Below are positions 24,606 to 34,148 of a DNA stretch of 64,000 bases, one piece after another (within the stretch, counting starts at the first letter, position 1; each line of letters starts with the position of its first letter). The stretch is from Chloroflexota bacterium. Its GTDB lineage: Bacteria; Chloroflexota; Dehalococcoidia; Tepidiformales; Tepidiformaceae. The notes under the pieces were generated by a model. That model did no database searches. It saw only the letters and a list, made by a program, of their open reading frames with translations, and was not told the DNA's origin. A program made the translations under genes and the position numbers. Where the stretch lies: NCBI GenBank assembly GCA_026702615.1, contig JAPPBY010000004.1, forward strand, positions 36,502 through 100,501. The letters are read 5' to 3'.

Positions 24606-25117
24606 GCGTCTCCCCGCCTGCCTCCCTGGCAGAGCGTCGCCGTCAGGACCACGCTCGCCTCCACACAGTATCGCGAATCCACCTGTACGCACGGCACCCG
24701 GAACGGCTCCTCCTCGCCTCGCATACGGTTGTACACGCCGATGTTCGCTTCGGAGGCTCCCCCGCGCGGCCCTGAGAGCCGTTCTCGCACGATGGCCTCC
24801 GGTGCCGTCAGCCGCACTGCTACCACGGGCGCCCCTTGCCGCTCCGCCAGGTCCAGGAACCCCTGCCGCTCCCGCTCCCGCAGGTTCGTCGCGTCGATGA
24901 TCACGTCGCGGCCCTCCTCCAGCGCCCCCTCCGCCCGCGTCCGCACCTCCGCGAACACGGCTCCGCTCTCCTTGCGCGTGTACCGCCGCTTCGGGAACAG
25001 CTCCCGGCGCACGAGGTCGCTCTCGAGCACGCAGGCGTCCAGTCGCGGCGCAAGCTGCGCTGCAAACGTGGTCTTGCCCGAACCCGGCAAGCCGCTCAGC
25101 AGGACCAGTGTCGGCAA
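24602..25117 (-). CDS. P-loop kinase (polynucleotide-kinase / zeta-toxin-like AAA)
   Basis: The 171-residue protein begins LPTLVLLSGLPGSGKTTF with a perfect Walker A, then ESDLVRRELF, VIIDATNLRERERQGF (Walker B-like) and RERLSGPRGG, the lid arginines of this kinase group. I chose the TTG at 25117 because GGGGGAGG lies 10 bases before it; longer frames upstream would overlap rpsO. It may phosphorylate a nucleotide, nucleic-acid end or small metabolite. It is divergent from rpsO and overlaps the EthD-like gene downstream. Confidence 0.75.
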   Translation of the reverse strand: MPTLVLLSGLPGSGKTTFAAQLAPRLDACVLESDLVRRELFPKRRYTRKESGAVFAEVRTRAEGALEEGRDVIIDATNLRERERQGFLDLAERQGAPVVAVRLTAPEAIVRERLSGPRGGASEANIGVYNRMRGEEEPFRVPCVQVDSRYCVEASVVLTATLCQGGRRGDA

Positions 25118-25118
25118 A

Positions 25119-25147
25119 TTGCCGGTACCTCCCCCTCGTGCTACTTT
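25119..25147 (+). promoter_or_regulatory. Candidate promoter of rpsO-pnp
   Basis: TTGCCG (25119-25124), a 17-base spacer and TACTTT (25142-25147) give a predicted start near 25154, about 33 bases before the rpsO start codon. It lies over the start of the divergent kinase gene. Confidence 0.45.
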
Positions 25148-25186
25148 CCTCCCTGAAGACAGGTAAAGGAAGTCGAACGAGCAAGT

Positions 25187-25453
25187 TTGCTGGCCCAGGA
25201 AACGAAAGAGGCCCTGATTCGGGAGTACGCCCAGAACGAAGGCGATACAGGCTCCCCTGAAGTACAGGTGGCGCTCCTCACTGAGCGCATCAAGTACCTG
25301 ACCGCGCACCTGCAGGAGCACAAGCACGACTACCACACGCGCCGCGGGCTGCTGAAGCTCGTCGGCCAGCGTCGCAGGCTGTTGCGCTACCTCAACAAGC
25401 GGGATGTAAACAGGTACCGAACGCTCATCGGGCGCCTCGGGCTGCGCCGCTAG
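25187..25453 (+). CDS. rpsO: 30S ribosomal protein uS15
   Basis: This 88-residue protein has the complete uS15 pattern: [56 protein letters not shown] and a basic end. The start is TTG, the first possible start after an in-frame stop. It precedes pnp by 115 bases, the usual rpsO-pnp order. Confidence 0.96.
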   Translation: MLAQETKEALIREYAQNEGDTGSPEVQVALLTERIKYLTAHLQEHKHDYHTRRGLLKLVGQRRRLLRYLNKRDVNRYRTLIGRLGLRR

Positions 25454-25532
25454 CCCACCCTCTTTCTCCCCGGCCTTGCCCCCGCGCTGGGCCGCAGCCT
25501 GCCACTGAGCCCTCCCGAACCGACCTGACACC

Positions 25533-25546
25533 GCGGCGGACGCCGC
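25533..25546 (+). other. Hairpin between rpsO and pnp
   Basis: GCGGCG and CGCCGC pair around a 2-base turn, 22 bases before the pnp start. In well-studied bacteria the rpsO-pnp gap holds an RNase III site for pnp autoregulation; this short stem sits in that place, but processing is only inferred. Confidence 0.35.
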
Positions 25547-25568
25547 AAGAGAAAGTGTGAAGAGAAAC

Positions 25569-28313
25569 ATGACAGCAACCGAATCCAGCATCCGTACCTA
25601 CGAAGTCGAGATCGGCGGCAAGCCCCTGCTCATCCAGCACGGCGCCCTCGCCGGCCTCGCCAACGGCGCCGTCACCGTGCGCCAGGGCGATACCGTCGTC
25701 CTTGTCACGGCCTGCATGGCCGATCCCCGGGAAGGTATCGACTTCTTCCCCCTCACCGTCGATTACGAAGAGCGCCTCTACGCCGTGGGCAAGATCCCCG
25801 GCGGTTTCCCCCGGCGCGAGGGTCGCCCCTCCTCCGATGGCATCCTCGCCATGCGCCTCACCGACCGCTCGATCCGCCCCCTCTTCCCCAAGGGCTTCCG
25901 CAACGAGATCCAGATCGTCGCCACCACCCTCTCCTCCGACCGCGAGCACCAGCCCGACACCCTCATCACCGTCGGCGCCAGCGCCGCCCTCAGCATCAGC
26001 GACATCCCCTTCAACGGTCCCGTCAGCAGCGTCCGCGTCGGCCGCATCGACGGCGAGTACGTCGTGAACCCCACCTTCACCGAGGCCGCCGAGGGTGACC
26101 TCGACCTCATCGTCGCCGGCACGAAGGACGCCGTCATGATGGTCGAAGCCGGCGCCACCGAGGTTCCCGAGGAAGCCGTCATCGAGGCGATGGAGATTGC
26201 CATGGAGGCGAACTCCGCCATCAACGGTCTCATCGAGGAAATCGCTGCGGACGCCGCCCCCGTCAAGAAGGACTACACCCCCGCCGTCGACAACGAAGAG
26301 GCCATCGAGGCCGTCCGCGACGCCCTTTCCGGCCGCCTCGACGACCTCGTCTCGAACGCCGCCAGCGAGCGCAGCGAAGAGAACAAGCGCGTCCGCGCCG
26401 AGCTTACCGAGCAGTTCGAGGACCGCTTCGACAAGCGAGACATCGGTGATGCCCTCTACGCCGTCATCAAGAAGGCCATGCGCGACCGCATCCTGAACGA
26501 AGGCCGTCGCGCCGACGACCGCGAAACGACCGAGATCCGCCCCCTCGACATCCACGTTGGCACCCTCCCGCGCACCCACGGCTCCGGCCTCTTCAAGCGC
26601 GGCGAGACCCAGGTGCTCACCATCGCCACCCTCGGCGGCATGAACATGGCGCAGAAGCTCGACACCCTCTCCCCGGACGAGTCGAAGCGCTACATGCACC
26701 ACTACAACTTCCCGCCCTACTCCGTTGGCGAGGCGCGCCCCATGCGTGGCGCCGGCCGCCGCGAGATCGGGCACGGCGCTCTTGCCGAGCGCGCCCTCCT
26801 TCCCGTCATCCCGCCCGAGACGGAGTTCCCCTACGCCCTCCGCCTCGTCAGCGAGGTGCTCTCCTCCAACGGCTCCACCTCCATGGCCAGTGTCTGCGGC
26901 AGCACCCTCGCCCTCATGGACGCGGGCGTGCCCCTCTCCGCCCCCGTCGCCGGCATCGCGATGGGCCTGATCATGGGCGAGGACGACAACTACGCCGTCC
27001 TGACCGACATCGCCGGCCAGGAAGACTTCATGGGCGACATGGACTTCAAGGTCGCCGGAACGGAAGAGGGCATCACCGCCCTCCAGATGGACATCAAGAT
27101 CGGCGGCGTCTCCCGCGAGCTGCTCGAGACCGCCCTCTCCCAGGCTCGGGAAGCCCGCATGTTCCTCCTTGAGCGCATGGGCGAGGTCATCGAGAAGCCG
27201 CGCGAGTCCGTCTCCGAGCACGCGCCCAAGGTCTACATCATCAAGATCGACCAGGAGCAGATCGGCACGGTGATCGGCCCGGGCGGCCGCGTCATCCGCA
27301 AGATTCAGGAAGACTCCGGCGGCGCCAACGTCGACATCCAGGAGGACGGCACGATCTTCGTCTCCGCTGTCGAGGGCGATGCTGCCGATATCGCCATCCG
27401 CATGATCGAGGGCCTCACCAAGGAGATCGGCGTCGGCGAGACCTACACCGGTCCCGTTACCCGCATCCTCAACTTCGGCGCCTTCGTCGAGATCCTTCCT
27501 GGCAAGGACGGCCTCGTGCACATCTCCGAGCTCAGCGAGGAGCGCGTCGAGCGCGTCGAAGACGTGGTTTCCGTGGGCGATGAGCTCACCGTCACCGTCA
27601 CCGAGATCGACTCGCTCGGGCGCGTCAACCTCACCGCTCGCAGCGGCCGCGTTGGCGCCTCCCCCGACTCCGACGACCGCCCGCGTGACCGCGATCGTGG
27701 CAGGGACCGCGACCGTGGTGGCCGCGATCGCGGTGGCCGTGGCGGCCGAGACCGTGGGCGCGATCGTGACCGCCCGCGTGGCCGGGACCGCGATCGTGAC
27801 CGCGACCGGCCCCGCGACAGGGACCGAGACCGCGATCGTGACCGTGACCGCGATCGCGACCGAGGCCCGGAGGCGCGCGCCCCGCGTCCCCGTCGCCCCG
27901 AACGGGAGCCCGAGCGCGAGCCCGAGATGGACGAAGAAGCCCCCGTCACTGCCGAGGTGAACGGCGCTGTCGAGGATGACTTCGACGACGGTGCCGATTA
28001 CGACGGCGCTGACTTCTCGGGCCCCGAGGATCGCGGCGACGACCGTGACGACCGCAGTCAGGACCGTGGCGATGACCGTGGCGAGGGCGCTCCCCGGCGC
28101 CGCCGCCGCCGTCGCCCCCGCAGCGGTGGCAACCGCGAGGGTGGTTCCGGTCAGCGTCAGCCCGAGCAGCGTGAGATCAACCGTGGCGGCAGCAGCCGCG
28201 GTGGCGCCAGCCGCGGCTGGACCCGCCGCAGCACTCCCGACAGTGGCGTGCCTCCCGCTCCGCCGCCCCCGCCCCGCCGAGGGCTCGGTGGTGGCGGCGA
28301 CTACGAGGACTAG
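25569..28313 (+). CDS. pnp: Polyribonucleotide nucleotidyltransferase with a 220-residue disordered tail
   Basis: Residues 1-694 form a normal PNPase: two RNase PH domains with a helical domain between them, a KH domain ([16 protein letters not shown]) and an S1 domain ([28 protein letters not shown]). It degrades RNA from the 3' end by phosphorolysis. After the S1 domain comes a tail of about 220 residues, far beyond the family norm. It has a run of Arg-Asp dipeptides, then an acidic stretch ([15 protein letters not shown]), an Arg cluster and RGG/SRGG-type repeats ending GGGGDYED. I chose the ATG at 25569. No Shine-Dalgarno is obvious beyond GAAGAG. Confidence 0.97.
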   Translation: MTATESSIRTYEVEIGGKPLLIQHGALAGLANGAVTVRQGDTVVLVTACMADPREGIDFFPLTVDYEERLYAVGKIPGGFPRREGRPSSDGILAMRLTDRSIRPLFPKGFRNEIQIVATTLSSDREHQPDTLITVGASAALSISDIPFNGPVSSVRVGRIDGEYVVNPTFTEAAEGDLDLIVAGTKDAVMMVEAGATEVPEEAVIEAMEIAMEANSAINGLIEEIAADAAPVKKDYTPAVDNEEAIEAVRDALSGRLDDLVSNAASERSEENKRVRAELTEQFEDRFDKRDIGDALYAVIKKAMRDRILNEGRRADDRETTEIRPLDIHVGTLPRTHGSGLFKRGETQVLTIATLGGMNMAQKLDTLSPDESKRYMHHYNFPPYSVGEARPMRGAGRREIGHGALAERALLPVIPPETEFPYALRLVSEVLSSNGSTSMASVCGSTLALMDAGVPLSAPVAGIAMGLIMGEDDNYAVLTDIAGQEDFMGDMDFKVAGTEEGITALQMDIKIGGVSRELLETALSQAREARMFLLERMGEVIEKPRESVSEHAPKVYIIKIDQEQIGTVIGPGGRVIRKIQEDSGGANVDIQEDGTIFVSAVEGDAADIAIRMIEGLTKEIGVGETYTGPVTRILNFGAFVEILPGKDGLVHISELSEERVERVEDVVSVGDELTVTVTEIDSLGRVNLTARSGRVGASPDSDDRPRDRDRGRDRDRGGRDRGGRGGRDRGRDRDRPRGRDRDRDRDRPRDRDRDRDRDRDRDRDRGPEARAPRPRRPEREPEREPEMDEEAPVTAEVNGAVEDDFDDGADYDGADFSGPEDRGDDRDDRSQDRGDDRGEGAPRRRRRRRPRSGGNREGGSGQRQPEQREINRGGSSRGGASRGWTRRSTPDSGVPPAPPPPPRRGLGGGGDYED
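27677..27866 (+). repeat. Coding repeat of Arg-Asp dipeptides in pnp
   Basis: Alternating CGN-GAC codons, with recurring gaccgcgatcgtgaccgc units, encode about 60 residues of RD/RDRG. The DNA is highly repetitive and could expand or contract. Confidence 0.85.
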
Positions 28314-28327
28314 CCGGGAACCCGCCC

Positions 28328-29509
28328 GTGCGCCTCTTCGAGCACGAGGCCAAGGCGCTGTTCCGCCGCGCCGGCCTCGAGACGCCTCGCGGGCTCCTTG
28401 CCGGGACGCCCGCCGAGGCCGTCCTCGCAGCGGCTGAGCTCGGCCCCCGGGTAGCCGTTAAGGGACAGGTGCGTTCCGGCGGCCGCGCGAAGGCCGGCGC
28501 CGTCCGCCTCGTCGAAGCCGCCCAAGTCGAGGAGGCTGCGCGGGCCGTCCTCGACACCCGCGTTGCCGGCCAGCCCGTCGAAGGCCTCCTCATCGAGGAG
28601 GCCCTGGCAATCGAGGCCGAGCGCTACCTCGGCGTCGTCTACGACGACCGCTCCCGCGGCCCCGCTGCCGTCGCCTCCCTTGCCGGGGGCGTCGACGTCG
28701 AGGACGCGGCAGCCGCAGCCACCCGCGTCCCCCTCTCCGCCCTCGCGCCCACCCAGGATTTCCGCCTGAAGGAGGCTGTCGCCTCCCTCGGCCTCTCCGG
28801 TCGCGAGCTTGTCGAACTGACCGGCATCCTCGGCCGCCTCTGGCGGCTCTTCGCCGAACACGACCTGCTCCTCGCCGAGATCAATCCCCTCGCCCGCACC
28901 GGCGACGGTCGCTGGGTCGCGCTCGATGCGCGCGTCGAAATCGACGACGACGCCCTCTTCCGCCAGGACCAGACCGTCCGCGACCTCGGCATCGACCCCT
29001 CCACCCGCAGCGACCGCGAAGCCAGCGAGCTCGAGCTCGAGGCCGCCCGCATCGACCGCTCCGACCACCGCGGAGTCGCGGGTCGGGTCGTCCAGTTCGA
29101 TGGGTCGCTTGCGCTCCTCATCGGTGGCGGCGGCGCCAGCCTCACGGCCTTCGATGCCGTTCGCGCCCACGGCGGAAGTCCCGCCAATTACTGCGAGATC
29201 GGCGGCAATCCCAGCGTCCGCAAGGTCGCCGCTCTCACCCGCCTCCTGCTCGCCCAGCCGGGGATCGAGCGCATCGCCGTCATCATGAACGTGGTCAACA
29301 ACACCCGCGCCGACCTCATCGCCCGGGGTGTCATCCGCGGCTGCCTTGATGCCGGTCTCGAACCCGCCTCCGCCATCGCCGTCTTCCGCGTTCCCGGGGC
29401 CTGGGAGGAGGAGTGCGTCGCCCTCCTTCGCCACTACGGCGTCGCCGCCTGCGACCGCAGCGTCAGCATCGACGAGGCCGCCGGCCTCGCCGTCGCCGCC
29501 ACGTCCTAA
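28328..29509 (+). CDS. Succinyl-CoA synthetase beta-subunit-like ATP-grasp protein
   Basis: The 393-residue protein has the SucC layout: N-terminal ATP-grasp (LFEHEAKALFRRAGLETP, AVKGQVRSGGRAKAGAV, AEINPLARTGDGRWVALDA) and a CoA-ligase domain with GGGGASLTAFDAVRAHGGSPANYCEIGGNP. No alpha subunit (sucD) follows; the next gene is glnA on the other strand. It could pair with an alpha subunit encoded elsewhere, or act in another acyl-CoA ligase such as malyl-CoA synthetase. The GTG start is 14 bases after the pnp stop, with only a weak ribosome binding site. Confidence 0.85.
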   Translation: MRLFEHEAKALFRRAGLETPRGLLAGTPAEAVLAAAELGPRVAVKGQVRSGGRAKAGAVRLVEAAQVEEAARAVLDTRVAGQPVEGLLIEEALAIEAERYLGVVYDDRSRGPAAVASLAGGVDVEDAAAAATRVPLSALAPTQDFRLKEAVASLGLSGRELVELTGILGRLWRLFAEHDLLLAEINPLARTGDGRWVALDARVEIDDDALFRQDQTVRDLGIDPSTRSDREASELELEAARIDRSDHRGVAGRVVQFDGSLALLIGGGGASLTAFDAVRAHGGSPANYCEIGGNPSVRKVAALTRLLLAQPGIERIAVIMNVVNNTRADLIARGVIRGCLDAGLEPASAIAVFRVPGAWEEECVALLRHYGVAACDRSVSIDEAAGLAVAATS

Positions 29510-29515
29510 GGGCTG

Positions 29516-30838
29516 CTAGAGCAGCGGCAGGTACTCCGACAGCTCGAAGTCCGAGACGTGGCGCTGGTAGCGCTCCCACTCGATGCGCTTGTTCTTCAGC
29601 AGCGTCTCGAACACGTGCTCGCCCAGCGCCTCCCGCAGCAGTTTCGACTCCGCTGCGGCGTCGATCGCCTCCCGCAGATTCCCCGGAAGCGTCGCGATGC
29701 CGAGTGCGCCCCGCTCCCCGTCCGTCATCTCGAAGACGTTCTCCTCCACCGGAGGCGGCAGCGCCCGTTCCTGCTCGATCCCGTCGAGCCCCGCCGCCAG
29801 CATCACCGCGAATGCCAGGTACGGGTTGCACGCCGGGTCCGGCGAGCGGTACTCGATGCGCGTGTGCACCTCGTCACCCGGGGAGTACTCGGGGATGCGC
29901 ACGAGGTCGCTCCGGTTTCGCCGCGCCCAGCTCAGGTAGACCGGCGCCTCAAAGCCCGGCTGCAGCCGCTTGTAGCTGTTCACCCACTGGTTCGTCACGA
30001 GCGTCATCGCCCGCGCATGGGCCAGCAGGCCCGCCACGTACCCCTTCGCCAGCGCGCTCAGGTGGTACACGTCTTCCTCGTCGAAGAACGCGTTCCGCTC
30101 TCCCTTGAACAGCGACTGGTGCACGTGCATCCCGCTGCCGTTCTCGTCCTCCAGGGGTTTCGGCATGAAGGTCGCGTACACGTCGTTCGATGCCGCGATC
30201 TCCTTCACTACCGCACGGTAGGTCATGGCGTTGTCCGCCATCGTCAGCGCGTCCGTGTAGCGCAGCGCGATCTCGTGCTGGCTGGGAGCGACCTCGTGAT
30301 GGCTCGACTCCACCTCGATCCCCATCGCGCTCAGCGTCAGCACCGTGTCGCGGCGCAGGTCCGACCCCTTGTCCGCGATCTGGTCGAAGTACCCGCCCTT
30401 GTCCAGCGGGACCGTGCTCTCCTGGTCCTCGAAGTAGAAGTACTCGAGCTCCGGGCTCACGTAGAACGTGTAGCCAAGCGCCTTCGCCCGCTCAAGCTGG
30501 CGGCGCAGCACCCCGCGCGGATCGCCCTCGAACGGCTCCCCGTCGGGCCGGTAGATGTCGCAGAACATGCGCGCCACGCCCTGCTCCCGCGGACGCCACG
30601 GCACCAGCTGAAACGTCGCCGGGTCCGGCCGCGCCAGCATGTCCGACTCGTCGATGCGGGCGAACCCCTCGATGCTGGAGCCGTCGAACCCCATCCCCTC
30701 TTCGAGCGCGTTCTCAAGCTCCCCGACGGTGATCTGGAAGCTCTTCAGCGTTCCCACGATGTCCGTGAACCACAGCCGCACGAACTTCACGTCGTTCTCG
30801 CGGCACGCCGAGATCACATAGCTCGCTGACTCGTTCAT
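29516..30838 (-). CDS. glnA: Glutamine synthetase type I (alpha-type length)
   Basis: The 440-residue protein carries the GSI signatures: FTDIVGTLKSF, GFDGSSIEGFARIDESDM, SPELEYFYFE, EVAPSQHEIALRY, GSGMHVHQSL and the RIEYRSPDPACNPYLAFA region. The length and the absence of the NLYDLP-type adenylylation loop point to the GSI-alpha class, controlled by feedback rather than adenylylation. The ATG at 30838 has GAGAG just ahead; an earlier in-frame start lacks one. It condenses ammonia with glutamate in the cytoplasm. Confidence 0.96.
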   Translation of the reverse strand: MNESASYVISACRENDVKFVRLWFTDIVGTLKSFQITVGELENALEEGMGFDGSSIEGFARIDESDMLARPDPATFQLVPWRPREQGVARMFCDIYRPDGEPFEGDPRGVLRRQLERAKALGYTFYVSPELEYFYFEDQESTVPLDKGGYFDQIADKGSDLRRDTVLTLSAMGIEVESSHHEVAPSQHEIALRYTDALTMADNAMTYRAVVKEIAASNDVYATFMPKPLEDENGSGMHVHQSLFKGERNAFFDEEDVYHLSALAKGYVAGLLAHARAMTLVTNQWVNSYKRLQPGFEAPVYLSWARRNRSDLVRIPEYSPGDEVHTRIEYRSPDPACNPYLAFAVMLAAGLDGIEQERALPPPVEENVFEMTDGERGALGIATLPGNLREAIDAAAESKLLREALGEHVFETLLKNKRIEWERYQRHVSDFELSEYLPLL

Positions 30839-30907
30839 TCTCTCGTCCCGCGGACGGTTCCGCCCTTCCACCCTACCCGTCCGATGTTACAGGCAGGTTG
30901 CGGGTCG

Positions 30908-31588
30908 CTATTCCCCCGCCGCCTCGCGCTGCCGCCGCAGCCAGTCCCGCACGAACGGATTGTGGTCCCGCTCGAACGCTACCGTCGTCTCTTGCATGTG
31001 GCCGGGCAGCACGATCGTCTCCTCCGGAAGCGTCAGGAGCTCGTTCGTGATGCTGCGCATCTCCTCGTCGAAGTCGCCGCCCGGCAGGTCTGTGCGCCCG
31101 ATCGATCCCCGAAAGAGCGTGTCTCCGCTGAAGAGCAGGCCGTCGGCGTAGTAGCTCACGCTCCCCGGCGTATGCCCGGGCGTCGCGATCGCCTTCAGCT
31201 TCAGCCCCGCCACCTCCACCTCGTCCCCGTTCGTGACAAAGCCGTTCGGGTCCGGCGGCGCCTGCGACTCGTCGATGCCGAAGCTCGATACCGCCCCTTG
31301 CCACCCGTGACGCAGCAGGTCGAGGTCGCTCTGGTGCAGCAGGAACGTCGCTCCCGTCGCCGCCTGTACCCCGCGAACCCCCAGAATGTGGTCGACATGC
31401 GCATGCGAGTTCGCGATCGCCTTGATCGTCACCCCCATGTCCTTCGCCAGCGCCAGCACCTCGTCTGGCTGGTCCCCCGGGTCGATGCAGATCGCCTCAC
31501 CCGTGCGGCGGTTCCCCACCACCCAGCAGTTCTCGGCGAAGACCCCCACCACGATGCCCCGCACCATGATCTCGTTCGCAACGTCCAT
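30908..31588 (-). CDS. Metallo-beta-lactamase-fold hydrolase (glyoxalase II-like)
   Basis: The protein has 226 residues. The metal motif SHAHVDH (His62, His64, Asp66, His67) is followed by GHTPGSVSYY, FSGDTLFRGSIGRTD and the late PGHMQETT, so all ligands of a dinuclear site are present. This subgroup contains hydroxyacylglutathione hydrolases and persulfide dioxygenase relatives; the thiol used in this organism is unknown. It lies upstream of glnA on the same strand with a 69-base gap. Confidence 0.92.
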   Translation of the reverse strand: MDVANEIMVRGIVVGVFAENCWVVGNRRTGEAICIDPGDQPDEVLALAKDMGVTIKAIANSHAHVDHILGVRGVQAATGATFLLHQSDLDLLRHGWQGAVSSFGIDESQAPPDPNGFVTNGDEVEVAGLKLKAIATPGHTPGSVSYYADGLLFSGDTLFRGSIGRTDLPGGDFDEEMRSITNELLTLPEETIVLPGHMQETTVAFERDHNPFVRDWLRRQREAAGE

Positions 31589-31641
31589 GCGCGGAGCTTC
31601 CCCGCACGCCGCCGCCCCGTCAACCGCTCCGGGGCCTTCCC

Positions 31642-32370
31642 GTGAGCCCCCTCGACCTCGCGCTCATCAGCGTTCTCGGAGCCGTCGCGGCCCTCCCCCA
31701 GAACGTCGCCGGCTTCGGTTTCGCGCTCGTCCTCGCCCCCCTCCTCGTCCTCTTCATCGACCCCGAGGAGACCGTCATCATCGTCAACATCCTCGCCATG
31801 CTCTCGGCTACCGCCGTGGTCTGGCGGCTGCGCCACGCCGTCGCCTGGCGCACGGTCGGCATCCTCTTCGCTGCGTCGTTCGTCGGGATGCCCTTTGGGC
31901 TGCTCGTGCTCCTCGTCGTCGAGCCAGCGGTAATCCAGGTGCTGATAGCCCTCGCCGTTCTCAGCGGGACGCTCGCCCTTGCCCGTGGCCTGACCATCGG
32001 CGGCAACACCGCCATCGCCGCCGCCGCGGGCGTCGCGGGCGGCTTCCTGCGCACCAGCACCAGCGCCGCCGGCCCGCCCGTCATCCTCTACCTCCAGGCC
32101 AGAAGCCTGCCCCCCGACCCCTTCCGCGCGACGGGCTCCTTCTTCCTCATGGCAACGGGCGCCGTCGCCATCGTCCTCTACGCCGCCACCGGCAGCCTCG
32201 ATGCCGACATCGGCCTCGCCGTCGGCGCCGCCACCCCTGGCGTTGCGATCGGCACCGCCGCTGGCGCTCTCTTCGCCGGGCGCGTCAACGAGCGCGCGTT
32301 CCGCCGCCTCGTCACCGTCCTCCTCGTCGCCACCGCCGTCACGGCGCTCGTCACCGCTTTCCTCGGCTAG
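31642..32370 (+). CDS. TSUP-family membrane exporter (TauE/SafE)
   Basis: The 242-residue protein has about eight membrane helices in two similar halves. Each half has the glycine-rich repeat of TSUP proteins (GFGFALVLAPLL near the N-terminus; GVAGGFLRTSTSAAGPPVILYL in the second half). Members export sulfite, sulfoacetate or other sulfonated or oxidised anions. The start is GTG, with no clear Shine-Dalgarno. It is divergent from the MBL hydrolase gene. Confidence 0.88.
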   Translation: MSPLDLALISVLGAVAALPQNVAGFGFALVLAPLLVLFIDPEETVIIVNILAMLSATAVVWRLRHAVAWRTVGILFAASFVGMPFGLLVLLVVEPAVIQVLIALAVLSGTLALARGLTIGGNTAIAAAAGVAGGFLRTSTSAAGPPVILYLQARSLPPDPFRATGSFFLMATGAVAIVLYAATGSLDADIGLAVGAATPGVAIGTAAGALFAGRVNERAFRRLVTVLLVATAVTALVTAFLG

Positions 32371-32418
32371 CGTCGAACCCCTCGCACCGCGCCCCCTCCC
32401 CCGCGTACCCTTCCGCCC

Positions 32419-34029
32419 ATGGCTCTCGACGACCTCCCCCTCCTCCCCTCCCGCGTCGACGTCCTCGACGAGCGCTATCGGGAGAACCGCGAGGCGAATC
32501 TCGCTCTCGTCGCCGACCTCCGCGATCGTCTCGGTCGCGTCGAGCAGGCCGGCGGCGAGCGCTACGTCGAGCGCCACCATGCCCGTGGAAAGCTCCTCGC
32601 CCGCGAGCGCATTCAGCGACTCGTCGACCCCGATGGCGCCTTCCTCGAGCTCAGCCCCCTCGCCGCCGACGGCGTCTACGACGACGACGTGCCCGCCGCC
32701 GGCATCGTCACCGGCATCGGGCGCGTCAGCGGCCGGGAGTGCGTCATCATCGCCAACGACGCCACCGTCAAGGGTGGGTCCTACTACCCCCTCACCGTGC
32801 GCAAGCACCTCCGCGCCCAGGAAATCGCCGAGCAGAACCACCTCGCCTGCATCTACCTGGTCGACTCCGGCGGCGCCTTCCTCCCCCTCCAGCACGACGT
32901 CTTCCCCGACCGCGACCACTTCGGCCGCATCTTCTACAACCAGGCCAACCTCAGCGCGAAGGGCATCTACCAGGTCGCCGCCGTCATGGGCTCCTGCACC
33001 GCTGGGGGCGCCTACGTCCCCGCCATGAGCGACGAGACCGTCATCGTTCGCGGGACCGGCACGATCTTCCTCGGCGGCCCGCCCCTCGTGAAGGCCGCCA
33101 CCGGCGAGGAGACGACCGCCGAAGAGCTCGGGGGCGCCGACGTCCACACCCGCATCAGCGGCGTCGCCGACCACTTCGCCGAGGACGACGAGGACGCCCT
33201 CCGCATCGTCCGCAGCATCATCGCCAGCATCCCCGCCACCAAGGCCCCGCCCTGGAAAGTGCTCGACTCCACCCCGCCCCTCCACGACCCCGAAGAGCTG
33301 TACGGCGTCGTCCCGCCCGACTACGGCCGCACCTACGACGTGCGCGAGGTCATCGCCCGCCTTGTCGATGGCTCCCGCTTCCACGAGTTCAAGGCGCGCT
33401 ACGGCACGACCCTCGTCTGCGGTTTCGCCCGCATCACCGGGTTCCCCGTTGGCATCATCGCCAACAACGGCATCCTCTTCGGCGAGAGCGCCCTCAAGGG
33501 CGCCCACTTTGTCGAGCTTTGCGGCCAGCGCCGCGTCCCCCTCGTCTTCCTCCAGAACATCACCGGCTTCATGGTCGGCCGCCAGTACGAGAACGCCGGC
33601 ATCGCCCGCGACGGCGCCAAGATGGTCACCGCCGTCGCGAGCGTCGCCGTGCCCAAGTTCACCGTTGTCATCGGCGGCAGCTTCGGCGCCGGCAACTACG
33701 CGATGGCTGGACGCGCCTACTCGCCCCGCCAGCTCTGGATGTGGCCCAATGCGCGCATCAGCGTCATGGGCGGCGAACAGGCCGCCAACGTTCTCCTCCA
33801 GGTCCGCCTCGACCGTGGCGAGGAGCTGAGCGAGGAGGAGCAGCGCGCCTTCATGGCCCCCACCCTCGAAACCTACGAACGCGAGGGCTCTCCCTACTTC
33901 AGCAGCGCCCGTCTCTGGGACGACGGCGTTATCGACCCCCTCGACACCCGCCGCGTCCTCTCCATGGGAATCTCTGCCGCCCTCAACGCCCCCATCCCCG
34001 AGACCGACTGGGGCGTCTTCCGCATGTAG
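32419..34029 (+). CDS. Acyl-CoA carboxylase carboxyltransferase (methylcrotonyl-CoA carboxylase beta type)
   Basis: The 536-residue protein has both crotonase-like halves of the biotin carboxyltransferase family. The block [36 protein letters not shown] and [14 protein letters not shown] match the MCC beta branch better than propionyl- or acetyl-CoA carboxylases. It moves CO2 from carboxybiotin to an acyl-CoA, probably 3-methylcrotonyl-CoA of leucine breakdown or a terpenoid equivalent. The partner biotin carboxylase is two genes downstream. The ATG has TACCCT 7 bases before it and no ribosome binding site. Confidence 0.93.
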   Translation: MALDDLPLLPSRVDVLDERYRENREANLALVADLRDRLGRVEQAGGERYVERHHARGKLLARERIQRLVDPDGAFLELSPLAADGVYDDDVPAAGIVTGIGRVSGRECVIIANDATVKGGSYYPLTVRKHLRAQEIAEQNHLACIYLVDSGGAFLPLQHDVFPDRDHFGRIFYNQANLSAKGIYQVAAVMGSCTAGGAYVPAMSDETVIVRGTGTIFLGGPPLVKAATGEETTAEELGGADVHTRISGVADHFAEDDEDALRIVRSIIASIPATKAPPWKVLDSTPPLHDPEELYGVVPPDYGRTYDVREVIARLVDGSRFHEFKARYGTTLVCGFARITGFPVGIIANNGILFGESALKGAHFVELCGQRRVPLVFLQNITGFMVGRQYENAGIARDGAKMVTAVASVAVPKFTVVIGGSFGAGNYAMAGRAYSPRQLWMWPNARISVMGGEQAANVLLQVRLDRGEELSEEEQRAFMAPTLETYEREGSPYFSSARLWDDGVIDPLDTRRVLSMGISAALNAPIPETDWGVFRM

Positions 34030-34148
34030 CGACCCGGCGAGACTGACGCGTTACGGGCGCATGGCGCTGCCTGCTAGACTCGCTGGCGCTCACCCGACGT
34101 GAGCCGTCCCTAGCTTCATAATTTGAACGGCGATTGGAGGCAGTGAAG

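Noticed and set aside
25425..27521. A 698-codon minus-strand frame opposite pnp, and a similar one at 31429-33507 opposite the TSUP and carboxylase genes
   Set aside because: Same codon-bias artefact; low-complexity translations and no ribosome binding sites, opposite clear genes.
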